From assembly GCF_016801025.1 (NCBI RefSeq), contig NZ_CP068983.1, positions 1,302,001-1,366,000 on the forward strand: a DNA stretch of 64,000 nt. Reading direction: 5' to 3'. The notes beneath the pieces are model-generated. The model searched no databases. It was not told the DNA's origin and saw only the letters and a program-made list of their open reading frames with translations. This document shows positions 16,927 to 25,601 of this stretch, piece after piece (within the stretch, counting starts at the first letter, position 1; every line of letters begins with the position of its first letter). Made by a program: the position numbers and the translations under genes. This DNA comes from Paradevosia shaoguanensis (GTDB taxonomy: Bacteria; Pseudomonadota; Alphaproteobacteria; Rhizobiales; Devosiaceae).

Positions 16927-18288
16927 ATGAGTCTTGCCCCAACGGCGCCGCGCACAAGGCCTCCCCGGTCCGGGACGGTCTATACGCGCGGGCCGGCAAT
17001 GGCCGCGCCAGAGGCGAAGGAGAAGCCGGCTTCTGTCCCCGTCACGACGGGCTGGCAGCGGCTGGCGGCGGTCTTCGTCGTCTCGCTCCTCCTGCCCTGG
17101 CTGGTGTCGATCGGGCCGCTCAATCTCTCGCCCTATCGCATCGTGCTGCTGCTCGCCTTCCCGTTCTGCCTCGTGCGCTGGCTCAGCGGGCGCGCCGGCG
17201 GCGTAAGGGTCACCGACCTGCTGGTCGTGCTCTTCTGCGTCTGGTGTGGCCTGAGCATGGTCAATGCCAACGGCATCGGCAGCGCCTGGCAGTCGGTAGG
17301 CATCCAGTTCATCGAGCTTTTCGGGGCCTATCTCCTCGCCCGCTGCGCCATTCGCTCGGCCGATGACTTCGTCGCCATCTGGCGCCTCGCCCTGCGCCTG
17401 GCGATCCTTGCCGCCCCGCTCCTGGTCTTCGAGACGCTGACCGGCACCAACCTCTTCACCCGCTTCAGCATTCCGGGTCTTCATACCTACGAGGCGAGCG
17501 GGGAGATGCGGAACAGCTATTTCCGCGCCGCCGGCCCCTTCGAGCACCCGATCCTCAACGGCACCTTCTTCGGGAGCCTCCTGGCCTTTGCCGCCCTCGT
17601 CTACGCGCCCGGCACGCGGCTCTACGTGCGCCTCGTCCGCTGCGCCGCGGTGGTGGCCGCCACCATCAGCTCGCTCTCGGCCGGCCCCATCGGCATTCTC
17701 GGTCTCCAGGGTGGACTGCTGCTCTGGAACACGCTGCTGCGCAAGCTCCATGGCCGCTGGATCGTGCTGGCTTCGCTCGTCGGCGCCGGCATTACCGCGC
17801 TCTCGCTCGTGGCGCGGCGGCCGCCCATCGAGATCATCACATCGCTCATCGTCTTCGATCCGCAATCCTACTGGTTCCGGACCCTGATCTGGAAATACGC
17901 CATGGCCGCCATCGCGGCGAACGGCCTCTTCGGTACGCCTGGCAATTGGGCGCGGCCCTATTGGATGCCGGCCAGCATCGACAATCTCTGGCTCCTGACC
18001 GGCGTCTTCTACGGCTACCCGGCCCTGATCCTTTTGGCCCTGATCTTCGTGAGCGTCTTCATCGAACTCATCCGCGCCAAGGTCGAGCCGCGCATCGCCG
18101 AATATCGCCTCGCCATCCTCATCTCGCTCATCAGCTTCGCGCTCACGGGCCTTACCGTCCACATCTGGGGCGCGGCGGCGGCGCTGCTGTTCTTCGTCCT
18201 CGGCAGCGGGAGCTGGATGCTGGCAAAGCAGGAAGAGCCGGCCCGGCAACCGAGCCCGGGCAAGGTCAAGCTCAGACTTGTGCAGTAG
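16927..18288 (+). CDS. O-antigen ligase/polymerase-like membrane protein
   Basis: 453 residues with about 10-12 hydrophobic helices (for example AAVFVVSLLLPWLVSIG, YRIVLLLAFPFCLVRWL, LLVVLFCVWCGLSMV, YPALILLALIFVSVFIELI). A periplasmic loop carries NSYFRAAGPFEHPILNGTFF, resembling the functional loop of the Wzy/WaaL family. It is the best candidate in the window for the repeat-unit polymerase (Wzy-like). WaaL-type ligase is the alternative, because families are hard to separate by sequence. Its 3' end overlaps the convergent glycosyltransferase-like gene by 17 bp. Confidence 0.78.
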   Translation: MSLAPTAPRTRPPRSGTVYTRGPAMAAPEAKEKPASVPVTTGWQRLAAVFVVSLLLPWLVSIGPLNLSPYRIVLLLAFPFCLVRWLSGRAGGVRVTDLLVVLFCVWCGLSMVNANGIGSAWQSVGIQFIELFGAYLLARCAIRSADDFVAIWRLALRLAILAAPLLVFETLTGTNLFTRFSIPGLHTYEASGEMRNSYFRAAGPFEHPILNGTFFGSLLAFAALVYAPGTRLYVRLVRCAAVVAATISSLSAGPIGILGLQGGLLLWNTLLRKLHGRWIVLASLVGAGITALSLVARRPPIEIITSLIVFDPQSYWFRTLIWKYAMAAIAANGLFGTPGNWARPYWMPASIDNLWLLTGVFYGYPALILLALIFVSVFIELIRAKVEPRIAEYRLAILISLISFALTGLTVHIWGAAAALLFFVLGSGSWMLAKQEEPARQPSPGKVKLRLVQ

Positions 18289-19183
18289 CGATCAGGCGAC
18301 GGCGAAGCTGCTCGGTCGTGTGCGAGTTTGACTGGATGTGCACGGCCACGTCCTCGGGCGACATTCCCGCCAGGAACGCAGCGGCATCCCCTTCCGAGAG
18401 CGGTACCGGGTCCCAATGGCTGTGGCAGCGCGTCTCGTTGGCGGCAAAGCTGCGCTCCCGCTCGCTGCCGAGCGTATCGAGATGGAGCCCATAGAGAATG
18501 CACTCGGAGAATTCGATCTGCGCCGCCAGTTGCGCGGCCCAGCCGCCCCTGCCATTGGCCTCGATCCGCGCAAGCAGCCGGCGCACGATCGCCGGGTCCC
18601 AGCTCACGAAGGAGGCGATGTAGTCGGTCTCGAGCGCCCCCTGCGGCGCCGGAATATCGAGCAGCCCTGCCGCGATCTCCACCCAGCGCCGATGCCGCCG
18701 CATGTCGGGCGTTATCCCCTCGGGCAATCGGTAGAAGCGCACGACGCCGTCGCGAACGAAAGTGTCGCTCGTCACCGGCCGCACCAGCGAGACGTCGGAA
18801 TCGACGATGACCACTGCCTCGGCATCGGAAGCGGCGGCGGCGGCAAGCTTGGTGATCTGCTGCCGGATCCAGCCGCGAACCGGCGGATAGGGCCGGAACG
18901 GGTTGATGGCATCGATGCGCGCCAGCGAGGACAGTCCCGGCACGCCGCGAAACCATTGCGTCGCTCCGGTCACCGACATCAGCGGTCGCGGCAGATAGGA
19001 GCTTACCGGCCGCACCAATGTCCGCTCGCCGCCGAAGCGAGCGAAGAGCGGCACGTCGCAATCGGGCACCACGACCAGATGCATCGCATCCTCCGGCCCG
19101 TAGCGCAGGATCGACCGGTGCAGGTCCTCGAAGGGCACCAGGTCGTTGCGATAGGAGGCGGTGAGGAATTGCAGTCCGGCCAT
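18272..19183 (-). CDS. DUF6492-like putative glycosyltransferase
   Basis: 303 residues without membrane helices. The N-terminus MAGLQFLTASYRNDLVPFED and the central VVIVDSDVSLVRPV (a DxD-like motif in a GT-A fold context) suggest a nucleotide-sugar transferase. This resembles DUF6492 family members found in polysaccharide clusters. ATG 19183 sits 1 nt from the upstream stop and follows an AG-rich stretch, so the longer reading that begins 27 codons earlier is rejected. It is the last gene of a four-gene leftward glycosyltransferase operon. Donor and acceptor are unknown. Confidence 0.7.
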   Translation of the reverse strand: MAGLQFLTASYRNDLVPFEDLHRSILRYGPEDAMHLVVVPDCDVPLFARFGGERTLVRPVSSYLPRPLMSVTGATQWFRGVPGLSSLARIDAINPFRPYPPVRGWIRQQITKLAAAAASDAEAVVIVDSDVSLVRPVTSDTFVRDGVVRFYRLPEGITPDMRRHRRWVEIAAGLLDIPAPQGALETDYIASFVSWDPAIVRRLLARIEANGRGGWAAQLAAQIEFSECILYGLHLDTLGSERERSFAANETRCHSHWDPVPLSEGDAAAFLAGMSPEDVAVHIQSNSHTTEQLRRRLIATAQV

Positions 19184-19184
19184 C

Positions 19185-20072
19185 TCAGTCTCCGGCACGA
19201 GTGGCGAGGGCCGCATCCAGCCCCGCGCGATAGGCTTCGCTGCGCGAGAGCCGCAGTCCCTCATTGGCCGCGACGATCAGCCGAAAAGCCACTGCCCGCG
19301 AGAGCGGATTGTGCTTGGCGTAATAGCGGATGCGGTTGCGCACCTGGAGTGCATGGAGGGTCGGGTTGGTCCCCGATTCCCCGCCCACATGCATGACGCT
19401 CGCCCGCGGCTCGAACACTACAGCAAAGCCCGCGCTGCGTGCGCGGCGCATATAGTCGGTCTCCTCGCTATAGAGGAAGAAGCGCTCGTCCCACATCCCG
19501 ATGGCGCGCCGCGCCTCGGGCGTGATCAGCAGCGCCGCGCCCGTCGCCCATTCGACTTCCCCCGCTCTTGCGTAGCGGCTCTCGTCGGTCACGATCTCGC
19601 TCCAGCCCAGCCGCCCGGCGATACGCCAGCCCAGCAGCGCGTCGCTGATGGCGCGCGCGATGGACGGTTCGCGGCGGATCGAATGGGCCACCTCGCCATC
19701 CGGATGCAGCAATCGCGGCGCGACGATGCCTGCGCCGATCTCTGCCGCCGTCACGAAAAGCTGCTTTATCGCCCCCGGCGCGAGGCGCATGTCGGGGTTG
19801 AGCACCAGCACGTGGTCGTCGGGCGAAATCGCGCCATAGCCGATATTGATCGCGGCGGCATAGCCGGCATTGCGGCCCGTCTCGATGATCCTCGGCCCCA
19901 CCGGATGAGCAGCCGCCACCTCGAGCGTCTCGTCGCGCGACGCATTGTCGATGACGAGCACGTTGGCGGTCCCGAAGCCTTCCAGCTCCCCGGCAATCGA
20001 ATCCAGCAGGCCCGTCAGGGCATCGGCGCTGTTATAGGTGACGATGATGATGGAGAGACTAGCGGCGGCCAT
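19185..20072 (-). CDS. family 2 glycosyltransferase (rhamnosyltransferase-like)
   Basis: 295 residues, GT-A fold: LSIIIVTYNSADALTGLLDS at the N-terminus, VLVIDNASRDETLEVAA, the donor-binding VLVLNPDMRLAPGAI, and the acceptor-side WDERFFLYSEETDYMRRARS (ED pair as catalytic base). The NPD form in place of DxD and the 'FFLYSEETDYMRR' region are typical of WbbL-like rhamnosyltransferases, which fits the rfbBAC genes 3 kb away. Overlaps the previous gene by 14 nt. The sugar specificity is an inference. Confidence 0.87.
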   Translation of the reverse strand: MAAASLSIIIVTYNSADALTGLLDSIAGELEGFGTANVLVIDNASRDETLEVAAAHPVGPRIIETGRNAGYAAAINIGYGAISPDDHVLVLNPDMRLAPGAIKQLFVTAAEIGAGIVAPRLLHPDGEVAHSIRREPSIARAISDALLGWRIAGRLGWSEIVTDESRYARAGEVEWATGAALLITPEARRAIGMWDERFFLYSEETDYMRRARSAGFAVVFEPRASVMHVGGESGTNPTLHALQVRNRIRYYAKHNPLSRAVAFRLIVAANEGLRLSRSEAYRAGLDAALATRAGD

Positions 20073-20994
20073 CCTTGTGCCCCGTTGGCGTCAACCGGTT
20101 CCAGCTTGCCAGATGCTGGTCGGACCAGTTGCGCGTCATGAGTTCGAGCATGCGCCAGGCCCGGTAGAGCCGGATGCGGATGAGAATGCCGGCGGCGAGC
20201 AGCTTTGCCCTAGGGCCGGAAATTTCGGGCGAGGCGGCGAGCACGAAGAGATCGCGCAGCGGCGACCCCGCCATCATTGCGCTCTGGACGATCCAGTGCA
20301 GGTCGGACCGCCGCTCGGCATGGTTATGCGCCACGAGCCGATCGAGCCGCGTCGCCAGTTCCGCGAAGTTGCGGCAACCCGAGGTCGAAACGCGTGCCTC
20401 CGGCAGATAGGCGATTCTGTAGCCCAGCGCCGCCGCCCTCTGCCCCCAGGCGCGATCCTCGGCGCGGCTGAGGCCATCGAAGGGCCCGACCTCCCCGAAT
20501 ACCTTGCGCCGCACCGCCATGTTGCCGGTTGCCGCATAGCGGTCGCGCTCGACGAAGAGCTTTACCCGATAGGAGAACACGGCCTCATAGGCTTCGACGC
20601 CATTGGGCCGGCCCGGCGTCGCCGCCTCCACGAGAATCCGCCCGGCGGTGTAATCGAGGTCGGGATCGGCATCGAACGCCGCCACGATCCTCGCGAGCCA
20701 ATCCGGGTCCGCGTGGCAGTCGGCATCGATGAAGGCGATGATATCGCCCCGCGCCACGGCCGCCCCGGCATTGCGCGCCGGCCCCGGGCCCGGATGACGT
20801 TCGACGACGACCCGCGTCGACACCGCCCGCTTCGATACCGCCTCGGGCAAGGCCATCGAACCATTGTCCGCGACGATCACCTCGAAAGCCGGCGTCTCCT
20901 CCACCTGCGCGTCGAGCCGCGCGAGGCAGCGCCCGAGTTCCTCGTTGTCGTTGAGATGGGGGATGACGACGCTGACGCGCGGAATGGGTTTCAC
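20059..20994 (-). CDS. family 2 glycosyltransferase
   Basis: 311 residues, GT-A fold: RVSVVIPHLNDNEELGRCLA, FEVIVADNGSMALPEAVSKR, the metal-binding IIAFIDADCHADPDWLARIV (DAD) and SRAEDRAWGQRAAALGYRIA (ED). Compared with the next gene it has the canonical DxD. GTG start (20994) shares GTGA with the stop of the WecG-like gene. It should add one sugar of the repeat unit at the cytoplasmic face. Confidence 0.87.
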   Translation of the reverse strand: MKPIPRVSVVIPHLNDNEELGRCLARLDAQVEETPAFEVIVADNGSMALPEAVSKRAVSTRVVVERHPGPGPARNAGAAVARGDIIAFIDADCHADPDWLARIVAAFDADPDLDYTAGRILVEAATPGRPNGVEAYEAVFSYRVKLFVERDRYAATGNMAVRRKVFGEVGPFDGLSRAEDRAWGQRAAALGYRIAYLPEARVSTSGCRNFAELATRLDRLVAHNHAERRSDLHWIVQSAMMAGSPLRDLFVLAASPEISGPRAKLLAAGILIRIRLYRAWRMLELMTRNWSDQHLASWNRLTPTGHKDGRR

Positions 20995-22094
20995 CGGACC
21001 AGCTCCGTATCCGGAGCGAGGCTGCGCTGGATGCCGTGGCGCGCGCCGATGAGGTGGAGCGGCCGCGACCGGCGACTCGCCTCGCGGCGCAGGCGCAACA
21101 CGGCCCCCCTCACTTCGCTCGAAGCCGAGACGATTCCGGCGAGATCCAGGGTGATGGGCTTACCCGAAGTGATGGCTGCGGCGAAGGTCGTCTGGAGTTG
21201 GTCGAGGTGGGTATCGGCCAGCCGGCCTCCCAGCCTCACCAAAACGCGGTCTGCCTCCTCCGTTGAGCTGATGCGGGGGCGGCTCGGATAGACCGTCTGG
21301 ACTAGGCGACCTACCCAAATGGATAGGGCTCGGGGTGCTACTTCCGATGACAGGAGCCACCCCAGGCTTAGCGCGTCCGCCCAGTAGCGGCGGGCCAGTT
21401 TCGGCTCGCGGGTGATGCGCCAGATCCATTCCATGCCGAAGGCCTGCCAGCGGCTCGGCGCCCGTTCGATCGTGCCCGCGAGGAAGTTGATGGCGGCCCC
21501 GAAATGGCTGCGAACCGGCACTTTGAGGCGTGAACCATTGCGCATCAGCCAGGCCTGCCCGCGCTCGGCGCCCAGCGCCACGATGAGGAAATCGGGCTGC
21601 GCATCGTTGATGGCATCGATGACTTCCGCGCGGCTCAGTTCGTCCATGCTGCCGAAGCCCGGATCAAGCGCGCCCACGCAGCAGATGGCCGGGGAACGCG
21701 CGGCATTGAGCCGGCGGCGGGCCTGGTCGGCCACCCCGTTCGCCCCGCCCAGGAAGAAGACGCGCAACGGCCGGCCAAGGGAATTTTCGGCCCGCGCCCG
21801 CAGGACTTCGAGGATGTCGGCGCCCGAAACGCGGCTGATCGGCCGGCCGGAAACCAGCTTGCAGAGCAGCAGAACTCCCACACCGTCGACGGTGCAGAGG
21901 TCGCTTTCGATGAGGGAATCGCGGAAGCCGCGATGGCGCGCGCTCAGGGCCACGAAGTTGGAATTGACCGTCGAGATCAGCAGCGTTTCGCGGCTGCGCG
22001 CCGCCGCGTCGATCTCGCGCACCACCTCTTCCATATCGACCAGGTCGATCGGAATGCCGGTTATCTCGAGACTTGCATGCGCTGCGTTTGGCAC
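20991..22094 (-). CDS. WecG/TagA/CpsF-family glycosyltransferase with C-terminal STAS-like domain
   Basis: 367 residues, against about 240-260 for normal family members. Residues about 1-245 are the WecG/TagA domain: TVNSNFVALSARHRGFRDSL, LCTVDGVGVLLLCKLVSGRP (conserved Asp), RVFFLGGANGVADQARRRL, PDFLIVALGAERGQAWLMRN and HFGAAINFLAGTIERAPSRW. After a linker, residues about 275-367 (RVLVRLGGRLADTHLDQLQT...KPITLDLAGIVSASSEVRGA) read like a STAS/anti-sigma antagonist fold. It would transfer ManNAcA/ManNAc-like sugar to lipid-linked intermediate. Start is GTG 22094; no strong SD. First gene of a four-gene leftward operon. Confidence 0.82.
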   Translation of the reverse strand: MPNAAHASLEITGIPIDLVDMEEVVREIDAAARSRETLLISTVNSNFVALSARHRGFRDSLIESDLCTVDGVGVLLLCKLVSGRPISRVSGADILEVLRARAENSLGRPLRVFFLGGANGVADQARRRLNAARSPAICCVGALDPGFGSMDELSRAEVIDAINDAQPDFLIVALGAERGQAWLMRNGSRLKVPVRSHFGAAINFLAGTIERAPSRWQAFGMEWIWRITREPKLARRYWADALSLGWLLSSEVAPRALSIWVGRLVQTVYPSRPRISSTEEADRVLVRLGGRLADTHLDQLQTTFAAAITSGKPITLDLAGIVSASSEVRGAVLRLRREASRRSRPLHLIGARHGIQRSLAPDTELVR

Positions 22095-22304
22095 GTGGCT
22101 GGGCCCGCTGGTGGTGAATACGGGGAAACGATAGCCGAGCGCCGATGCAGCCAGACATAGATCAATGGGGGTAGGGGGTTAGTACGCCCCCTACCCAATT
22201 TGACGCGCCGTCTAGTCCCCCCTTCATCACTATTGGCAAGTTCCCGGTTACGGGGCGCGTTCCCTAGGCTTTGACCATCACAACAGGGAGGTCGGGGGCT
22301 CAAG
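22095..22304. promoter_or_regulatory. divergent promoter region, WecG-like operon / luxR-rfb operon
   Basis: 210 bp between two divergent polysaccharide operons. It contains the inverted repeat at 22169-22196 and a TTGACG at 22199-22204 facing the luxR-rfb unit, for which no good -10 was seen at the usual distance. Confidence 0.45.
22169..22196. promoter_or_regulatory. perfect 10-bp inverted repeat in divergent promoter region
   Basis: GGGTAGGGGG (22169-22178), 8-nt loop, CCCCCTACCC (22187-22196). It lies about midway between the two start codons. It could be an operator for the adjacent LuxR-type protein or a hairpin in the leader of either transcript. Confidence 0.5.
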
Positions 22305-23030
22305 ATGTTCCACACCACCGCAAGTTTCGTCGGACACGGCCGCGCCAGCGCCCCATCGCATCGGGCAGTCGTCTTCGTGGATCCGGTACAATCCATCGCT
22401 GAACGGCATGTCGATGCCATCGAGAGCGCTTTCCCGTGGACTACGGTGACGCGTGTCGAAACGGTCTCGGCGCTGTTCGAGAGTTATTGCGACATCGTCG
22501 CGCTCATCGTGGTGCATCCCTCGCTTCTGGGCGAGGTCGCCAAGATGGCTCGCGAGATCGGGGATCGCCACCCGCTGGCGCTGATCACCGTGCTCGATGG
22601 CGGCAAGGATGCCCTGCCCTGCAGCATCCTCTCCTCGCGCTTCATCCGCGGCGTGCTGCCGCTCGGCGGCAAGAGCGATCTCTGGCTCTCCGTGGTCGGC
22701 CTGATGCTGCGTGGCGGCGAATATTTCCCGCGCGATCTGCTCGACAGCCACCGGCGCGAAGCCGAGACGGTCGAGCCGGAAGCGCCGACCCGTCCCGCCA
22801 GGAACGGCACGCCTCCGGCGCTGGCCCATCTCACGGCCCGCGAGCTCGAAGTGCTCGAACTGGTGTCGCGGGGCCTGCAGAACAAGACCATCGCCAATTC
22901 GCTCAACCTCTCCGAGTACACGGTCAAGATTCACGTCCACAACGTGATCTCCAAGCTGCGTACGCATAACCGGACCGAGGCTGCCGCCTATTACCGGGAC
23001 TCGACCTCGGCCTTCGCGGTGCAGGCGTAG
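22305..23030 (+). CDS. LuxR/NarL-type regulator with degenerate receiver domain
   Basis: 241 residues. The C-terminal 65 residues are a clear LuxR-type HTH (LTARELEVLELVSRGLQNKT...NLSEYTVKIHVHNVISKLRT). The first 140 residues look like a response-regulator fold (AVVFVDPVQSIAERHVDAIE; IRGVLPLGGKSDLWLSVVGL), but the position of the phospho-accepting Asp reads IVALIVVHPSLL, so phosphorylation is unlikely. It is 5 bp upstream of rfbB and therefore in the dTDP-sugar operon, so it probably regulates the polysaccharide locus without a classical kinase. SD-like GGGAGG precedes the ATG by a somewhat long spacing. Confidence 0.85.
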   Translation: MFHTTASFVGHGRASAPSHRAVVFVDPVQSIAERHVDAIESAFPWTTVTRVETVSALFESYCDIVALIVVHPSLLGEVAKMAREIGDRHPLALITVLDGGKDALPCSILSSRFIRGVLPLGGKSDLWLSVVGLMLRGGEYFPRDLLDSHRREAETVEPEAPTRPARNGTPPALAHLTARELEVLELVSRGLQNKTIANSLNLSEYTVKIHVHNVISKLRTHNRTEAAAYYRDSTSAFAVQA

Positions 23031-23035
23031 CGAAA

Positions 23036-24088
23036 ATGACGATCCTGGTTACCGGCGGCGCCGGGTTCATCGGATCGAACTTCATTCTGGACTGGTTCGC
23101 CCGCAGCGACGAACCGGTCCTCAATATCGATAAGCTCACCTATGCGGGGAACCTGCAGAATCTCGCGAGCGTCTCGGCGCGCAAGGAATACTTCTTCTTC
23201 CGCCTCGGCATCGAGGAAACCAGCAAGATCGCCCGGCTGCTGGCCGCACACAGCGTGCGCGCCATCGTCAATTTCGCCGCCGAGAGCCATGTCGACCGCT
23301 CGATCTCGGGTCCCGAGCCATTCTTCCAGACCAATGTGATCGGTACGCTCCGCCTCCTCGAAGCGGCGCGCGAATATATCGAGAGCGGGGAGGCGCCCGC
23401 CGATTTCCGCTTCCTCCACGTTTCGACCGACGAGGTCTTCGGCTCGCTCGGCCCCAATGCGTCGGCCTTCCGCGAGACCAATCCTTTCGAGCCCAACAGC
23501 CCCTATGCCGCCAGCAAGGCCGCCGCCGACCATGCGGTGCGCGCCTATGGCGAGACTTATGGCCTGCCGGTGCTCACCACGCATTGCTCGAACAATTACG
23601 GGCCCTACCAGTTTCCCGAAAAACTCATTCCGCTCGTCATCCTCAACGCCATCGGCGGCAAGCCGCTGCCGATCTATGGCGATGGCATGCAGGTGCGCGA
23701 CTGGCTCCATGTCAGCGACCATTGCAGCGCCCTGCGCCAGGTTCTGGCCAAGGGCGAGCTGGGTGAAACCTACAATATCGGCGGCGACAGCGAATTGCCG
23801 AACCTTGCGGTCGTCCAGGCCATCTGCGCCGTGCTCGACCAGGTCCGGCCGCTGCCCTCGGGCAAATCCTACGCCCAGCAGATCACCTTCGTGCGCGACC
23901 GGCCGGGACATGACCGGCGCTACGCGATCAATGCGAGCAAGATCGCAAAGAAGCTCGGCTGGACGCCTGCAAGCAATTTCACCGACGGCATCCGCAGCAC
24001 CGTGGACTGGTATCTGGGCAATCCGGCCTGGGTCTCGGCGGTGACGAGCGGGGAATACCGGGACTGGATCGCCAGGCAATATGCCTGA
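23036..24088 (+). CDS. rfbB: dTDP-glucose 4,6-dehydratase
   Basis: 350 residues, the usual length. NAD-binding LVTGGAGFIGSNFILDW, substrate region FAAESHVDRSISGPEPFFQT, catalytic Thr-Asp-Glu in VSTDEVFGSL, the YxxxK pair in SPYAASKAAADHAVRAYGE and NNYGPYQFPEKLIPL. It converts dTDP-glucose to dTDP-4-keto-6-deoxyglucose, the second step toward dTDP-rhamnose or related deoxysugars. It forms an operon with rfbA (18 bp downstream) and rfbC. Confidence 0.95.
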   Translation: MTILVTGGAGFIGSNFILDWFARSDEPVLNIDKLTYAGNLQNLASVSARKEYFFFRLGIEETSKIARLLAAHSVRAIVNFAAESHVDRSISGPEPFFQTNVIGTLRLLEAAREYIESGEAPADFRFLHVSTDEVFGSLGPNASAFRETNPFEPNSPYAASKAAADHAVRAYGETYGLPVLTTHCSNNYGPYQFPEKLIPLVILNAIGGKPLPIYGDGMQVRDWLHVSDHCSALRQVLAKGELGETYNIGGDSELPNLAVVQAICAVLDQVRPLPSGKSYAQQITFVRDRPGHDRRYAINASKIAKKLGWTPASNFTDGIRSTVDWYLGNPAWVSAVTSGEYRDWIARQYA

Positions 24089-24106
24089 GCGGGGAGGAGC
24101 ACGATT

Positions 24107-24997
24107 ATGAAGCGCAAAGGCATCATCCTCGCCGGCGGCAGCGGCACACGGCTCCATCCGGCCACGCTCGCCATCTCCAAGCAATTGCTGCCGGTCTACG
24201 ACAAGCCGATGATCTATTACCCGCTGACCACGCTCATGCTCGGCGGCATTCGCGACATCCTGGTCATCTCGACCCCGGCCGACCTGCCGCTCTTCCAGCG
24301 CCTTCTCGGTGATGGCAGCCAGTGGGGCCTCAGCCTCTCCTACGCCGCCCAGCCGAGCCCGGACGGACTGGCCCAGGCTTTCCTCATCGGCGAGCATTTC
24401 CTCGGGAACGATGCGAGCGCGCTGATCCTTGGCGACAACATCTTCTTCGGCCACCGGCTGAGCGACCTGCTCGACCGGGCCGACCATCACGATCGGGGCG
24501 CCACGCTCTTCGCCTACCAGGTGCAGGATCCGCAGCGCTATGGCGTCGCCCAGTTCGATGCCGCCGGGCGCGTGGTCAGCATCGAGGAAAAGCCCGAGCG
24601 GCCGAAATCCAATTTCGCCGTCACCGGCCTCTATTTCTACGACAGCCAGGTGGTCGACTACGCCAAGTCGCTCCGCCCCTCCGCCCGCGGCGAGCTCGAG
24701 ATCACCGATCTCAACAAGCTCTATCTCAAGGCCAACAACGTGAGCGTCGAGCTCATGGGGCGCGGCTATGCCTGGCTCGATACCGGCACCCACGATTCCT
24801 TCCTCGAAGCGGGGCAGTTCATCGCCACCATCGAGAAGCGGCAGGGGCTCAAGATCGCCTGCCCCGAGGAAATCGCCTGGCGCAATCACTGGATCGACGA
24901 CGAGCAATTGTTGCGGCTGGCCGATCCGCTCTGCAAGAGTGGCTATGGCCAGTATCTGCGCCGCTTGGCCGATGAACGCACGCTGGTCCCCGTATGA
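24107..24997 (+). CDS. rfbA: glucose-1-phosphate thymidylyltransferase
   Basis: 296 residues, full length for RmlA. The nucleotide-binding signature [57 protein letters not shown] and the [20 protein letters not shown] segment are intact. It makes dTDP-glucose from dTTP and glucose-1-phosphate, feeding RfbB encoded just upstream. SD GAGGAGCACG lies before the ATG, and the stop overlaps the rfbC start as ATGA. Confidence 0.95.
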   Translation: MKRKGIILAGGSGTRLHPATLAISKQLLPVYDKPMIYYPLTTLMLGGIRDILVISTPADLPLFQRLLGDGSQWGLSLSYAAQPSPDGLAQAFLIGEHFLGNDASALILGDNIFFGHRLSDLLDRADHHDRGATLFAYQVQDPQRYGVAQFDAAGRVVSIEEKPERPKSNFAVTGLYFYDSQVVDYAKSLRPSARGELEITDLNKLYLKANNVSVELMGRGYAWLDTGTHDSFLEAGQFIATIEKRQGLKIACPEEIAWRNHWIDDEQLLRLADPLCKSGYGQYLRRLADERTLVPV

Positions 24998-25548
24998 AGG
25001 CAACCCGCCTCGCCATCCCCGACGTCATCCGCCTCGAACCCCGGGTCCTGGGCGATGATCGCGGCGTCTTCTTCGAAAGCTTCAACCAGCGGCTTTTCCG
25101 TGAGCTGACCGGGCTCGACCGGCAATTCGTCCAGGACAATCATTCCGTTTCGGCCGAGGGCGTGCTGCGCGGCCTTCACTACCAGCTGCCGCCCAATCCC
25201 CAGGGCAAGCTCGTGCGCGTGGCGCGCGGCGAGATCTTCGATGTCGCCGTCGATATCCGCCGCGGCTCGCCCACTTTCGGCCGATGGGTCGGCGAAACCC
25301 TCTCGTCAGAAAACCACGCCCAGCTCTGGGTGCCCGAAGGCTTCGCCCATGGTTTCCTCGCCCTCACCGAGGGCGCCGAGGTGCTCTACAAGACCACCGA
25401 TTTCTACGCCCCGGCCAGCGAGCGCTGCATCATCTGGGACGATCCCGAGATCGGCATCGTATGGCCATCGACCGCCACGCCCCGTCTCTCCCCCAAGGAC
25501 GCGCTGGGCAGGCGCCTTGCCGAAGCCGACGTTTTCGAGCTGGCCTGA
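24994..25548 (+). CDS. rfbC: dTDP-4-dehydrorhamnose 3,5-epimerase
   Basis: 184 residues, typical RmlC cupin. The catalytic His and pocket are in [20 protein letters not shown], followed by [20 protein letters not shown] and the [20 protein letters not shown] strand. It epimerises C3 and C5 of dTDP-4-keto-6-deoxyglucose. The usual partner rfbD (dTDP-4-dehydrorhamnose reductase) does not follow; a Gfo/Idh dehydrogenase occupies the next position. Confidence 0.94.
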   Translation: MKATRLAIPDVIRLEPRVLGDDRGVFFESFNQRLFRELTGLDRQFVQDNHSVSAEGVLRGLHYQLPPNPQGKLVRVARGEIFDVAVDIRRGSPTFGRWVGETLSSENHAQLWVPEGFAHGFLALTEGAEVLYKTTDFYAPASERCIIWDDPEIGIVWPSTATPRLSPKDALGRRLAEADVFELA

Positions 25549-25601
25549 CCCCTTCTTCGCCGCGCGACGGCCGGATATCGTTCCCGCAAACGGGGGCGCG
25601 T

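Noticed and set aside
16873-18249. 458-codon open frame antisense to the O-antigen ligase-like gene
   Set aside because: Composition is Glu/Arg/Gly-rich shadow sequence; the plus strand has coherent membrane helices.
22991-25003. 670-codon open frame antisense to rfbB and rfbA
   Set aside because: Mirror of two well-conserved enzymes; no SD and no recognisable motif.
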